Assembly (NCBI RefSeq): GCF_023347295.1
Contig: NZ_CP094469.1
Coordinates: 186,001 to 250,000 of the forward strand
Length of the DNA stretch: 64,000 nt
Source of the DNA: Faecalibacterium sp. I3-3-33
GTDB lineage: Bacteria > Bacillota > Clostridia > Oscillospirales > Ruminococcaceae
Direction of reading: 5' to 3'
This document shows, one piece after another, positions 1 through 8,021 of this stretch. The notes below the pieces were generated by a model, which saw nothing but the letters and a program-made list of their open reading frames with translations, ran no database searches and was not told where the DNA came from. The position numbers were made by a program, and so were the translations under genes. How positions within the stretch are numbered: the stretch's first letter is position 1; each line of letters begins with the position of its first letter.

Positions 1-1
1 T

Positions 2-1498
2 TCTGCAAACCTGATCGGCTTTGCCAAGACCTCTGAGCTGGCTCCCGGCGCTTCCGAGAACGTCACCGTTACCTTCAAGGCCGAGGATATGGCCTCCTAC
101 GACACCTACGGCAAGGGCTGCTATGTGCTGGAAAAGGGCGATTACGTCATCAGCATCAACGCCGATTCCCACACCGTTCTGGATTCCAAGGTCTACAATG
201 TGGCTTCCGACATCGTCTACGACGCTTCCAACAAGCGTGAGAGCGATGTGGAGGTGGCTGACAACAAGTTCGACTTTGCCGAGGGCAATGTGACCTACCT
301 GTCCCGCGCCGACGGCTTTGCCAACTACGCCGAGGCTACCGCTGCTCCCGCAGACTTCGAACTGCCGGCAGAGGCTAAGGCAACCTTCTACAACAACTCC
401 AACTGGAACCCCGAGGACTTCAACAACGCCGACGACGTGGCTCCCACCACCGGTGCCAAGAACGGCCTGAAGCTGAAGGACATGGTGGGCGTGGATTACA
501 ACGACGCCCAGTGGGATGCCTTCCTCGATCAGCTGACCGTTGCCGATATGGACAAGCTCATTGCTCTGGGCGGCTATCAGTCCGTGGCAGTGGATTCCAT
601 CGGCAAGGTGCAGGCCATCGACTGCGACGGCCCCGCCTCCATCAACAACAACTTTACTAAGCAGGGCTCCATCGGCTTCCCCTCCGCTGTGATGATCGCA
701 GCTACCTGGAACACCGATCTGGCACATGACTTCGGCACCTCCATCGGCAAGATGGCGGACGACATGGACGTTTCCGGCTGGTACGCACCGGCTATGAACA
801 TCCACCGCTCCGCTTTCGCAGGCCGTAACTTCGAGTACTACTCTGAGGACGGCGTGCTGTCCGGCGCAATGGCTGCCAATGCCATCATGGGCTCTCAGGA
901 GCAGGGCGTCTACGCCTTCATGAAGCACTTTGCTCTGAACGATCAGGAGACCAACCGCTGCGGTATGCTCTGCACCTGGTCCAACGAGCAGGCCATCCGC
1001 GAGATCTACCTCAAGCCCTTCGAGCAGTGCATCAAGGCAGCTGACTGCCATGCCGTTATGTCCTCCTTCAACTACATCGGCAACACCTACGCCGGTAACT
1101 GCTCTGCCCTGCTGAACGACGTTCTGCGCGGCGAGTGGGGCTTCGTGGGCATGGTGCTGACCGACTACTACGGTGTCTACGGCTATCAGGATTCTGACCG
1201 CCTGATCCGCAACGGCGGCGACTTCTGCCTGGTCAACTACGACACCGAGACCAACCACCTGACCGATACCACCAGCGCTACCGCTCTGGTGTCCGCACGT
1301 CAGGCCTGCAAGAACATCCTGTACACTGTGGCAAACTCCCGTGCTTACTACCCTGAGAACCTGAACCCCGGTATGCCCGGTTGGGAAAAGGTGATGATCG
1401 GTGTGGACGTTGTACTGGCAGCCGCTCTGATCGCACTGGAAGTTCTGGTGGTCAAAAAGGGCTATGCAAAGCGCAAGGAAGAGGAAGTCAACGCCTGA
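2..1498 (+). CDS. Glycoside hydrolase family 3 protein, permuted, membrane-anchored (5' end outside window)
   Basis: Partial gene, open through the left edge, about 498 codons visible. The first ~70 residues look like a GH3 fibronectin-III-like domain (GKGCYVLEKGDYVISINADS). They are followed, not preceded, by the (beta/alpha)8 catalytic domain: CDGPAS, GRNFEYYSEDG, KHFALND and the nucleophile motif LTDYYG, with the Asp codon at 1163-1165. This is the permuted domain order known from some ruminal and clostridial beta-glucosidases. A hydrophobic segment near the C-terminus (VMIGVDVVLAAALIALEVLV) followed by KKGYAKRKEEE suggests a C-terminal membrane anchor. Family function is hydrolysis of terminal beta-linked glucose or xylose; the exact substrate is not readable. 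A second GH3 gene follows after a terminator. Confidence 0.85.
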   Translation, partial: SANLIGFAKTSELAPGASENVTVTFKAEDMASYDTYGKGCYVLEKGDYVISINADSHTVLDSKVYNVASDIVYDASNKRESDVEVADNKFDFAEGNVTYLSRADGFANYAEATAAPADFELPAEAKATFYNNSNWNPEDFNNADDVAPTTGAKNGLKLKDMVGVDYNDAQWDAFLDQLTVADMDKLIALGGYQSVAVDSIGKVQAIDCDGPASINNNFTKQGSIGFPSAVMIAATWNTDLAHDFGTSIGKMADDMDVSGWYAPAMNIHRSAFAGRNFEYYSEDGVLSGAMAANAIMGSQEQGVYAFMKHFALNDQETNRCGMLCTWSNEQAIREIYLKPFEQCIKAADCHAVMSSFNYIGNTYAGNCSALLNDVLRGEWGFVGMVLTDYYGVYGYQDSDRLIRNGGDFCLVNYDTETNHLTDTTSATALVSARQACKNILYTVANSRAYYPENLNPGMPGWEKVMIGVDVVLAAALIALEVLVVKKGYAKRKEEEVNA

Positions 1499-1550
1499 TT
1501 CTAGGTAAGACGCTCTGAACGTTTGCAGCACCTGAACTGAAACCAGACCA

Positions 1551-1585
1551 AAGGCCCGCTGCGTAAAAAACAGCGGGCCTTTTCT
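1551..1585 (+). terminator. Intrinsic terminator after the first GH3 gene
   Basis: An 11-bp perfect stem (AAGGCCCGCTG, 1551-1561, pairing with 1571-1581) has a 9-nt loop and runs into TTTTC. It separates the two GH3 genes. Confidence 0.85.
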
Positions 1586-1614
1586 GGATTTGAAAAGGCA
1601 AAGAGGAAAATGCC

Positions 1615-4032
1615 ATGAAACATACAGATATCATCAACAGCCTGAGTCTGGAACAAAAATGCGCCCTGCTGAGCGGCGGCACGGTGTTCACCACCCGGGC
1701 GCTGCCGGGCAAGGGCATCCCGGCCATTACCCTGTCGGACGGCCCCAACGGCGTGCGCAAGCAGGCGGGCGCTGCCGACCATCTGGGCCTGAACCCCAGT
1801 GTGCCCGCCACCTGCTTCCCCACCTCGGCCACCGTTGCCAACAGCTGGGACCCGGAGCTTGGCGAGGCTGTGGGCGCAGCCATGGGCGAGGAGGCCGCAG
1901 CACAGGGCGTATCGGTGCTGCTGGGTCCCGGCCTGAACATCAAGCGCAGCCCCCTGTGCGGCCGCAACTTCGAGTATTTCTCGGAGGACCCCTACCTTTC
2001 CGGCAAGATGGCAGCGGCCTACGTCCGCGGCATCCAGAAAAACGGCATTGCCGCCTGCCCCAAGCACTTTGCCGTGAACAGTCAGGAGCTGCGCCGCATG
2101 GCCTCGGACTCCATCGTGGACGAGCGCACCCTGCGGGAAATTTACCTGACCGGCTTCGAGATGGTGGTCAAAGAGGCACAGCCCAAGACCATCATGTCTG
2201 CCTATAACCTTATCAACGGCACCTACGCCAACGAGAACGCCCACCTGCTCATGGACATCCTGCGCAGGGACTGGGGCTTTGATGGCGCGGTGGTCACCGA
2301 CTGGGGCGGCTCTAACGACCACGCCCTTGGCGTGAAGAACGGCTCTACGCTGGAAATGCCCGCCCCCGGCGGGGACGCCGTCCGGGAGCTGATGAAGGCG
2401 GTGCAGACCGGCAAGATCACCGAGGCAGACGTGGACGCCCGGCTGGACGAGCTGCTGGAACTGGTGTTCACCACCAAGGCGGCGGTGGATGCCGCACCCG
2501 GCAAGTTCGATGCCGACGCCCACCACGCACTGGCACGCCGGGCTGCTGCCCAGAGCATTGTGCTGCTGAAGAACGAAAACAGCCTGCTGCCCCTTGCAAA
2601 GGGGGAGAAGGTGGCGGTCATCGGCGACTTTGCCCAGACCCCCCGCTATCAGGGTGCAGGTTCCAGCGCCGTCAACTCCATCAAGGTGGATTCCTTTCTG
2701 GACTGCCTTGCGGAAAGCGGGCTGAACCGCGTCGGCTACGCCAAGGGCTTTGACCGGCAGGGCAAGCCCGACGAGGCACTGAAAGCCGAGGCGGTGCTGC
2801 TGGCAAAGAACGCCGATGTGGTGCTGCTGTGCATGGGTCTGGACGAGATCAAGGAGAGCGAGGGCATGGACCGCGCCGACATGAAGCTGGCAGAGAACCA
2901 GCTGGAGCTGCTGTCCGCTGTGGCGGCGGCAAACCCCAACGTGGTGGTGCTGCTGAGTGCGGGCTCTTCGCTGGAAAGCGGTTGGGTCAAGGACTGCAAG
3001 GCGCTGGTCTACGGCTGTCTGGGCGGTCAGGCCGGTGCGGGCGCACTGGTCGAGGTGCTCACCGGCGCGCAGAACCCCTGCGGCAAGCTGGCAGAGACTT
3101 GGGCGCGCAGCTACGCCGACACCCCCGCAAAGGAACATTTCGGCGGCGATGGCCCCACCGTGGAGTACCGCGAGGGCCTGTATGTGGGCTACCGCTACTA
3201 CGACACCGCCGGTGTGCCCACCGCCTTCCCCTTTGGCTACGGCCTGAGCTACACCAACTTTGCGTACAGTGACCTGAAAGCAGACGAAAAGGGCGTGACC
3301 CTGACTGTCACCAACACCGGCAGCTGTGCAGGTGCCGAGGTGGTGCAGCTGTATGTGGCAAAGCCGGATGCAAAGATCTTCCGCCCCGTCAAGGAGCTGA
3401 AGGGCTTTACCAAGGTGCAGCTGGAAGCCGGAGAGAGCAAGACCGTCACCATCCCGCTGGACGACAAGGCGTTCCGCTACTGGAATGTCAAGACCGACCG
3501 CTGGGAGGTGGAGGGCGGCAGCTATCAGCTGCTTGTGGGCGCTTCCAGCGCCGATATTCGCTTGACTGCCGCCGTTACGGTGGCGGGCACCGGCGCACCC
3601 GACCCCTACGCGGGCAAAAAGCTGGGTCATTACTGCACAGCCAATATCCAGAATGTACCGGATGATGAATTCGAAGCGCTGCTGGGGCACGCTATCCCGG
3701 AGAACAAAGTGCACATCGACCGCAACATGACGCTGGGCGAGATGGGACACGGACGCAGCCCCATCGGCTGGCTGGCGGCTGCCGTGCTGGGCGCGCTGCT
3801 GCGCCGCAGCATCAAAAAAGGCAAGCCCGACCTGAACATCCTGTTCCAGTACAATATGCCGTTGCGTGCGCTGGCCAAAATGACCAACGGCGGTATCAGC
3901 ATGGGCATGGTGGACGGCATCGTGATGGAGCTGCAGGGCTTCTGGATCATCGGCCTTGTGCGGGTGATCTTGGAGGCCGTGAAGAACCTCGTACTGAACA
4001 GCCGCATGGAAGAGCGCTTGAAAAACAGCTGA
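1615..4032 (+). CDS. GH3 beta-glucosidase with a C-terminal extension
   Basis: 805 aa, conventional GH3 order. The catalytic domain (about 1-270) has DGPNG at 42-46, GRNFEYFSEDP, KHF and VVTDWGG with the presumed nucleophile Asp229. A C domain (about 300-530) follows, then a fibronectin-III-like domain (about 555-640, GAEVVQLYVAKP). No signal peptide is visible, so it is probably cytoplasmic and acts on imported oligosaccharides. The last ~145 residues are extra and contain two hydrophobic stretches (WLAAAVLGALL and GFWIIGLVRVILEAV), which may tether the enzyme to the membrane. The start ATG follows AAGAGGAAA. The GtrA-like gene begins 13 nt after its stop, so they are probably co-transcribed. 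Substrate beyond beta-glucoside is unknown. Confidence 0.9.
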   Translation: MKHTDIINSLSLEQKCALLSGGTVFTTRALPGKGIPAITLSDGPNGVRKQAGAADHLGLNPSVPATCFPTSATVANSWDPELGEAVGAAMGEEAAAQGVSVLLGPGLNIKRSPLCGRNFEYFSEDPYLSGKMAAAYVRGIQKNGIAACPKHFAVNSQELRRMASDSIVDERTLREIYLTGFEMVVKEAQPKTIMSAYNLINGTYANENAHLLMDILRRDWGFDGAVVTDWGGSNDHALGVKNGSTLEMPAPGGDAVRELMKAVQTGKITEADVDARLDELLELVFTTKAAVDAAPGKFDADAHHALARRAAAQSIVLLKNENSLLPLAKGEKVAVIGDFAQTPRYQGAGSSAVNSIKVDSFLDCLAESGLNRVGYAKGFDRQGKPDEALKAEAVLLAKNADVVLLCMGLDEIKESEGMDRADMKLAENQLELLSAVAAANPNVVVLLSAGSSLESGWVKDCKALVYGCLGGQAGAGALVEVLTGAQNPCGKLAETWARSYADTPAKEHFGGDGPTVEYREGLYVGYRYYDTAGVPTAFPFGYGLSYTNFAYSDLKADEKGVTLTVTNTGSCAGAEVVQLYVAKPDAKIFRPVKELKGFTKVQLEAGESKTVTIPLDDKAFRYWNVKTDRWEVEGGSYQLLVGASSADIRLTAAVTVAGTGAPDPYAGKKLGHYCTANIQNVPDDEFEALLGHAIPENKVHIDRNMTLGEMGHGRSPIGWLAAAVLGALLRRSIKKGKPDLNILFQYNMPLRALAKMTNGGISMGMVDGIVMELQGFWIIGLVRVILEAVKNLVLNSRMEERLKNS

Positions 4033-4045
4033 AAGGAAGCAGGCT

Positions 4046-4600
4046 ATGAATTTCTGGAATAACTTCGCGGCAAAGCACCCCGCCGCTGCCAAGTGGGTGC
4101 GCGAGGGCGGCCTGTTCGTCATCGTGTCCAACCTCATCACCGTGTTCAAGTACCTGCTGCTGCAATTTCTGCCCAAGGCCTTTGCAAGCCTGCCGGTGGT
4201 GGATTTCGGCTGGCCGGGCATTGATATCACCCTGTTCGGCGAGACCTTCAAGTGGAACATTTTGGGCTATGATGCTGCCCACGGCGGTCTGCCCTACTTC
4301 TGCGCCTACATGATCGCCATGGTCATCGGCGAGTGCATCAACTTCCCCATCCAGCGCAATTTTGTGTTCCGCAGCAAGGGCAATCTGGCAAAACAGATCG
4401 GCTGGTATGTGCTGGCCTTCTGCGTCATTACCTGCATCGTCAACTCCATCAACTGCATCTGGGTGGCGGTGGCTGGTCTGCTGGTGCCGGACTTCATCTA
4501 CAACATCGGCACCACCGTGCTCAACGGCGGCATCTCCATGGTGATCTTCTTCTTTGTGAATAAGATCATCTTCCCGGAGGGCGAAAAAGCCGCCAAATAA
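4046..4600 (+). CDS. GtrA-like four-helix membrane protein
   Basis: 184 aa, about four transmembrane helices. The segment CINFPIQRNFVFRSKGN between helices resembles the loop of GtrA-family proteins (typically an N-x-x-W/F-x-F signature), which help move lipid-linked sugars across the membrane. Here it is linked to two GH3 glycosidase genes, so a role in cell-envelope glycan handling is possible, but nothing in the sequence proves it. The start follows AAAGGAAG with good spacing. Family assignment is by pattern only and should be read as GtrA-like. Confidence 0.65.
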   Translation: MNFWNNFAAKHPAAAKWVREGGLFVIVSNLITVFKYLLLQFLPKAFASLPVVDFGWPGIDITLFGETFKWNILGYDAAHGGLPYFCAYMIAMVIGECINFPIQRNFVFRSKGNLAKQIGWYVLAFCVITCIVNSINCIWVAVAGLLVPDFIYNIGTTVLNGGISMVIFFFVNKIIFPEGEKAAK

Positions 4601-4641
4601 TAAGCCATCTTCTTCATTTTCTTCTTCTCATCATAAGCCAG

Positions 4642-4677
4642 AAGGGCTGCTCCGTTACCCGGGGCAGCCCTTTTGGT
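4642..4677 (+). terminator. Intrinsic terminator after the GtrA-like gene
   Basis: Stem AAGGGCTGC (4642-4650) pairs with GCAGCCCTT (4664-4672), followed by TTGGTTTG. It closes the GH3/GtrA transcription unit. Confidence 0.8.
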
Positions 4678-4741
4678 TTGGGAAGACCCACTTCTATTTT
4701 TGTTTTTCTGCACAAAATGTTCTGTGGGCAGGGTTTTCCTC

Positions 4742-4770
4742 TTGACAAGCGGGCAAATGTTTCGTACTAT
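4742..4770 (+). promoter_or_regulatory. Sigma-A promoter of rny
   Basis: TTGACA (4742-4747), 17-bp spacer, TACTAT (4765-4770). The first base of the message would be near 4777, leaving a leader of about 260 nt before rny. The stretch 4678-5023 holds no convincing gene. Confidence 0.8.
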
Positions 4771-5040
4771 ATTTAGTAGTATGGAATCAAAGACGCTGTA
4801 CGCAGGTTTCTGTGTGACCCTGTACCCGTTTCAGGCAAAGTGTGCCTGTTTGATATAAAATGGAACCGTAGAGAGAAAAGCCGTATGCTTTTGCCCGTGC
4901 CGCCGGTTTTGGGCGGTGCGTATGGTTTTGGTGTCACTTTTTGCATTGAAAGCTCTTTCTATATCATTGCCCGTGTCCTGCTGCGCAGCGTCTCCTGCTT
5001 TTAATTTTGCATTGAATTGAAACAAAGGAGAGTGAACGCA

Positions 5041-6612
5041 ATGACCGCGATCGGAGTGATCGTGGCCTTGATCGTTGCTGTTGTCGGCGTGGCTGCGGGC
5101 TATTTTATTGGTTACAACAACCGTAAAAAGACCGCTGAAGCCCAGATCGGCAGCGCCGAAGCCGAGGCTACCCGGCTGGTGAACGAGGCGATCAAGACCG
5201 CCGACCAGAAGCGCAAGGAAGCGGTTCTGGAAGCAAAGGACGAGGCTTTCCGTCTGAAAGCCGAGGTCGATGCCCAGAAGGCAGAGGCCGACAAGGAGAT
5301 CAAGCAGCGCCGTGCGGAGATCAGCCGTCAGGAGAACCGCATCGACCAGAAGGAAACGGCTCTGGACCGCAAGACCGAGGCTCTGGAAAAGAAGGAAGAA
5401 GAGCTGAAAAAGCGCGCTGCCGAGGCCGAGGAGCGTCTGGCAGAGATCGACGCTCTGCGCGCCAAGGAGATGGAGCGTCTGGAAACGCTGGCCGGCCTGA
5501 GCCAGGAGGACGCCCGCGAGGTGCTGCTGCACAAGGTGGACGAGGAGCTGACCCACGAAAAGGCCGTGCGCGTTGCCGCCTACGAGACCGACCTGAAGGA
5601 AAACTGCGATAACATCGCCCGTAACCTCATCGGACAGGCCGTCAGCCGCTGCGCCGCCGACCATTGCAGCGAGACCACCGTCAGCGTGGTGCCGCTGCCC
5701 AGCGATGAGATGAAGGGCCGCATCATCGGCCGCGAGGGCCGCAACATCCGCGCACTGGAGACCGCTACCGGCGTGGATCTGATCATCGACGATACCCCGG
5801 AGGCCATTACCCTGTCCTCCTTCGACCAGACCCGCCGCGAGGTGGCCCGCATGACGCTGGAGCGCCTGATCGGCGATGGCCGTATCCACCCCGCCCGCAT
5901 CGAGGAGACGGTGGAAAAGTGCCGCCACGATCTGGAACTGCAGATGAAGCGCGAGGGCGAACGCGCAGTGATGGAGCTGGGCATCCACGGCCTGCACCCC
6001 GACCTGATCAAGCTGATCGGCCGGCTGAAGTACCGCACCAGCTTTGGCCAGAACGCCCTGACCCACAGCATGGAAGTGGCTTGGGTGGCCGGTCTGCTGG
6101 CAGGCGAGATGGGCGTGAACGTCACTATGGCACGCCGCGCCGGTCTGCTGCATGATATCGGCAAGGCACTGGATCACGAGATCGAGGGCAGCCACGTCCA
6201 GATCGGCGTGGACATCTGCCGCAAGTACAAGGAGAACACCCAGATCATCCACGCTATTGAGGCACACCACGGCGACGTGGAGCCCAAGACCCCGCTGGCC
6301 TTCATCATTCAGGCTGCCGACGCCATCAGCGCCGCCCGCCCGGGTGCCCGCCGCGAGAACGTGGAAAGCTACGTCAAGCGTCTTGAAAATCTGGAGGAGA
6401 TCTCCTCCGGCTTCGAGGGCGTGGAGCAGGCCTTTGCCGTGCAGGCAGGCCGCGAAGTGCGCATTCTGGTCAAGCCCGACGTCATCAGCGACGATCAGGT
6501 CATCCTGCTGGCACGCGCTATCGCCAAAAAGATCGAGGATACGCTGGATTACCCCGGTCAGATCAAGGTCAACGTCATCCGCGAGAGCCGCGCTGTGGAG
6601 TACGCAAAATAA
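5041..6612 (+). CDS. rny: Ribonuclease Y
   Basis: 523 aa, normal length for RNase Y, the membrane-attached endoribonuclease that starts bulk mRNA decay in Firmicutes. An N-terminal transmembrane helix ([21 protein letters not shown]) is followed by a long charged coiled coil (about 30-200), a KH RNA-binding domain ([15 protein letters not shown]) and an HD domain with [12 protein letters not shown] as metal ligands. I place the start at ATG 5041 because AAAGGAG lies 10 nt upstream; an in-frame ATG at 5017 has no ribosome site. The gene is monocistronic, between its own promoter and a strong terminator. Confidence 0.97.
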   Translation: MTAIGVIVALIVAVVGVAAGYFIGYNNRKKTAEAQIGSAEAEATRLVNEAIKTADQKRKEAVLEAKDEAFRLKAEVDAQKAEADKEIKQRRAEISRQENRIDQKETALDRKTEALEKKEEELKKRAAEAEERLAEIDALRAKEMERLETLAGLSQEDAREVLLHKVDEELTHEKAVRVAAYETDLKENCDNIARNLIGQAVSRCAADHCSETTVSVVPLPSDEMKGRIIGREGRNIRALETATGVDLIIDDTPEAITLSSFDQTRREVARMTLERLIGDGRIHPARIEETVEKCRHDLELQMKREGERAVMELGIHGLHPDLIKLIGRLKYRTSFGQNALTHSMEVAWVAGLLAGEMGVNVTMARRAGLLHDIGKALDHEIEGSHVQIGVDICRKYKENTQIIHAIEAHHGDVEPKTPLAFIIQAADAISAARPGARRENVESYVKRLENLEEISSGFEGVEQAFAVQAGREVRILVKPDVISDDQVILLARAIAKKIEDTLDYPGQIKVNVIRESRAVEYAK

Positions 6613-6624
6613 AGCCTTTTTCCG

Positions 6625-6661
6625 CAGGCTGCCGTGTTTTTTGCACGGCAGCCTGTTTTTT
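6625..6661 (+). terminator. Intrinsic terminator of rny
   Basis: Perfect 12-bp stem CAGGCTGCCGTG (6625-6636) with 6644-6655, followed by a run of T. Confidence 0.9.
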
Positions 6662-6673
6662 ATGCCAAAACGA

Positions 6674-6702
6674 TTGCATTTCCTGTTAAAAAAAGGTATC
6701 AT
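6674..6702 (+). promoter_or_regulatory. Promoter of the lipoprotein gene
   Basis: TTGCAT (6674-6679), 17-bp spacer, TATCAT (6697-6702), directly after the rny terminator and 80 bp before the next start codon. Confidence 0.7.
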
Positions 6703-6783
6703 GGATGCAGAAGAAAGCAAAAAGCGGCGTCCGCACCGGACGCAGACCCGCAACGACCCCGGAACGGAAAGGAGCATCGTTTT

Positions 6784-7359
6784 ATGAAAAACTGGAAGAA
6801 ACTACTGGTCTGCCTGCTGGTCGGCCTGATGGCACTGACCGTATTCACCGCCTGTGATGCCAGTGTGGGCAAACCGATGGGCCCCGAGCGCTCGGACGCC
6901 GAAAGCGCAAAGGCACTGTGCGAGAGCTTTAAAGGCGTGACCTACGATGAGGAACTGAGCGAAAAGGCTTACTATATTGCCTACTGGGTCGCCCAAAGCG
7001 CAGTGTCCTGCAAGGTCAATGCAGAAAAGACGGAGCTTTCCCGGGAGAACAATATCGGCAATGATGCAAAAGCGTTGCTACAGATGGAGAATCCGCGCTA
7101 CGCCTCTGCCTTTGACTGCATGGGCATTGGCAAGGGCATCGGCGGCGGTATGGGCGTAGATGACTTTACGCCGGGCTTTGCCATCCAGCCGGACCCCAAC
7201 AGCCAGAACTTCAACACCACTTCGGACATTACCTTTGTTCTGCCGAATGACGGTCGTGTGACCGACACCATGACCAAAGCCGCAAAGGGCAAGACCAAAC
7301 TGGGCGTTGCCTACGTGGTAGAAAAAGGTGTAAGCTACGCTGTGGTGCTGTTTGGGTAA
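6784..7359 (+). CDS. Predicted lipoprotein of unknown function
   Basis: 191 aa. A signal sequence ends in a lipobox-like VFTAC, with Cys24 the likely lipidated residue, so the mature protein should sit on the outer face of the membrane. The mature part has no motif I can assign. It contains a glycine-rich patch (GIGKGIGGGMG) and ends in GVSYAVVLFG, faintly reminiscent of the last strand of CAP/SCP domains, but the CAP active-site residues are not visible. The start is supported by AAAGGAG 9 nt upstream. It is transcribed alone, and a repeat cassette begins 2 nt after its stop. Confidence 0.75.
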   Translation: MKNWKKLLVCLLVGLMALTVFTACDASVGKPMGPERSDAESAKALCESFKGVTYDEELSEKAYYIAYWVAQSAVSCKVNAEKTELSRENNIGNDAKALLQMENPRYASAFDCMGIGKGIGGGMGVDDFTPGFAIQPDPNSQNFNTTSDITFVLPNDGRVTDTMTKAAKGKTKLGVAYVVEKGVSYAVVLFG

Positions 7360-7361
7360 AA

Positions 7362-7483
7362 CCATTTTAAATGTGCGCCGCGTTCGCTATGCACATCAAT
7401 AGCGGAAGTATGATTTGAATTTCGGGGAGCGGAACGTCTGCGGACGTTCCGCTCCCCCTGTTTTCACGGGAGGGGTTTGGAAC
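7362..7483 (+). repeat. Type I terminator-cassette repeat, copy 1
   Basis: Copy in the sense of the upstream lipoprotein gene. The conserved head (TTTTAAATGTGCGCCGCG) starts 2 nt after the stop codon. A 15-bp perfect hairpin (7424-7438 with 7443-7457, loop TGCG) follows, then the conserved TGTTTTCACGGGAGGGG tail. Nine copies of this family occur in the window. Confidence 0.85.
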
Positions 7484-7486
7484 GAA

Positions 7487-7550
7487 CTCCCTCAGTCAAA
7501 ACCTAACGGTTTTGCCAGCTCCCTCTGGGAGGGAGCCTTTGGCATGGCGG
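7487..7550 (+). repeat. Type II double-hairpin repeat
   Basis: Unit with the pattern CTCCCTCAGTC, small inverted repeat, GCCAGCTCCC, then a GC palindrome and GCCTTTGGCATGGCGG. The same pattern recurs at 7591, 10880, 10988, 11091, 17511 and four times at 32022-32392. Confidence 0.75.
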
Positions 7551-7590
7551 TAAAGTTTCCGGTTAAACCGTAAAGCTTGCGGGCGTGTTT

Positions 7591-7630
7591 GCTCCCCCGG
7601 GGGGAGCTGTCGCGCAGCGACTGAGGGGCT
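7591..7630 (-). repeat. Type II double-hairpin repeat, inverted copy
   Basis: CTCCCCCGGGGGGAGCTGTC, then a GCGCAGC inverted segment, then GACTGAGGGG: the reverse orientation of the unit at 7487. Confidence 0.7.
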
Positions 7631-7962
7631 ACAAATCGGCGGAGCCGGAAAAAACGGTTAAAAGATCTTCACGCCGAACAGGCGTGAATCTTCAGTTTTT
7701 TCCGGTGTAGCCCACTTCTTTAGGATTGTCAAGGGCGTGCAGCCCTTGACCCGTTGCGGGGTGGGTGGAGTCCAGAGGTAGGGAGGGGGGAATCGGAACA
7801 CCCCTCCCTACCTCTGGCCCAGCGGAGCGTCCTTGCCCGCTAAAGGCAAACAGAAGCCTTCCCCGCAGAACACGCACTTTTCTGGTTCTCTTTTGGTGTC
7901 AAAAGAGAACATCCCTCGGCAAGCAGAAACTTCCCCCGCGGAGCGCATTCAAAATCGTCCCA
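7631..7962. repeat. Hairpin-rich spacer with a degenerate Type I cassette
   Basis: No gene seen. It contains a hairpin at 7663-7692 (TTCACGCC/GGCGTGAA), a 17-bp perfect inverted repeat at 7772-7788 with 7801-7817, and a third hairpin near 7880-7907 (GTTCTCTTTT/AAAAGAGAAC). On the minus strand, just past the sstT terminator, the conserved Type I head appears (ending near 7960), so 7860-7960 looks like a diverged Type I copy in the sense of sstT. Confidence 0.6.
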
Positions 7963-8005
7963 CGCAAAAAGCAGCCGCCGCACCAAAAGTGCAGCGGCTG
8001 CTTTG
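7963..8005 (-). terminator. Intrinsic terminator of sstT
   Basis: Near-perfect 16-bp stem (7968-7983 with 7989-8004), followed on the minus strand by TTTTTGCG. Confidence 0.85.
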
Positions 8006-8021
8006 CTTATGTTATAGGTTA

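Noticed and set aside
1501..4260. 919-codon minus-strand frame opposite the GH3 gene
   Set aside because: Mirror of a real GH3 coding sequence; no domain, no start signal.
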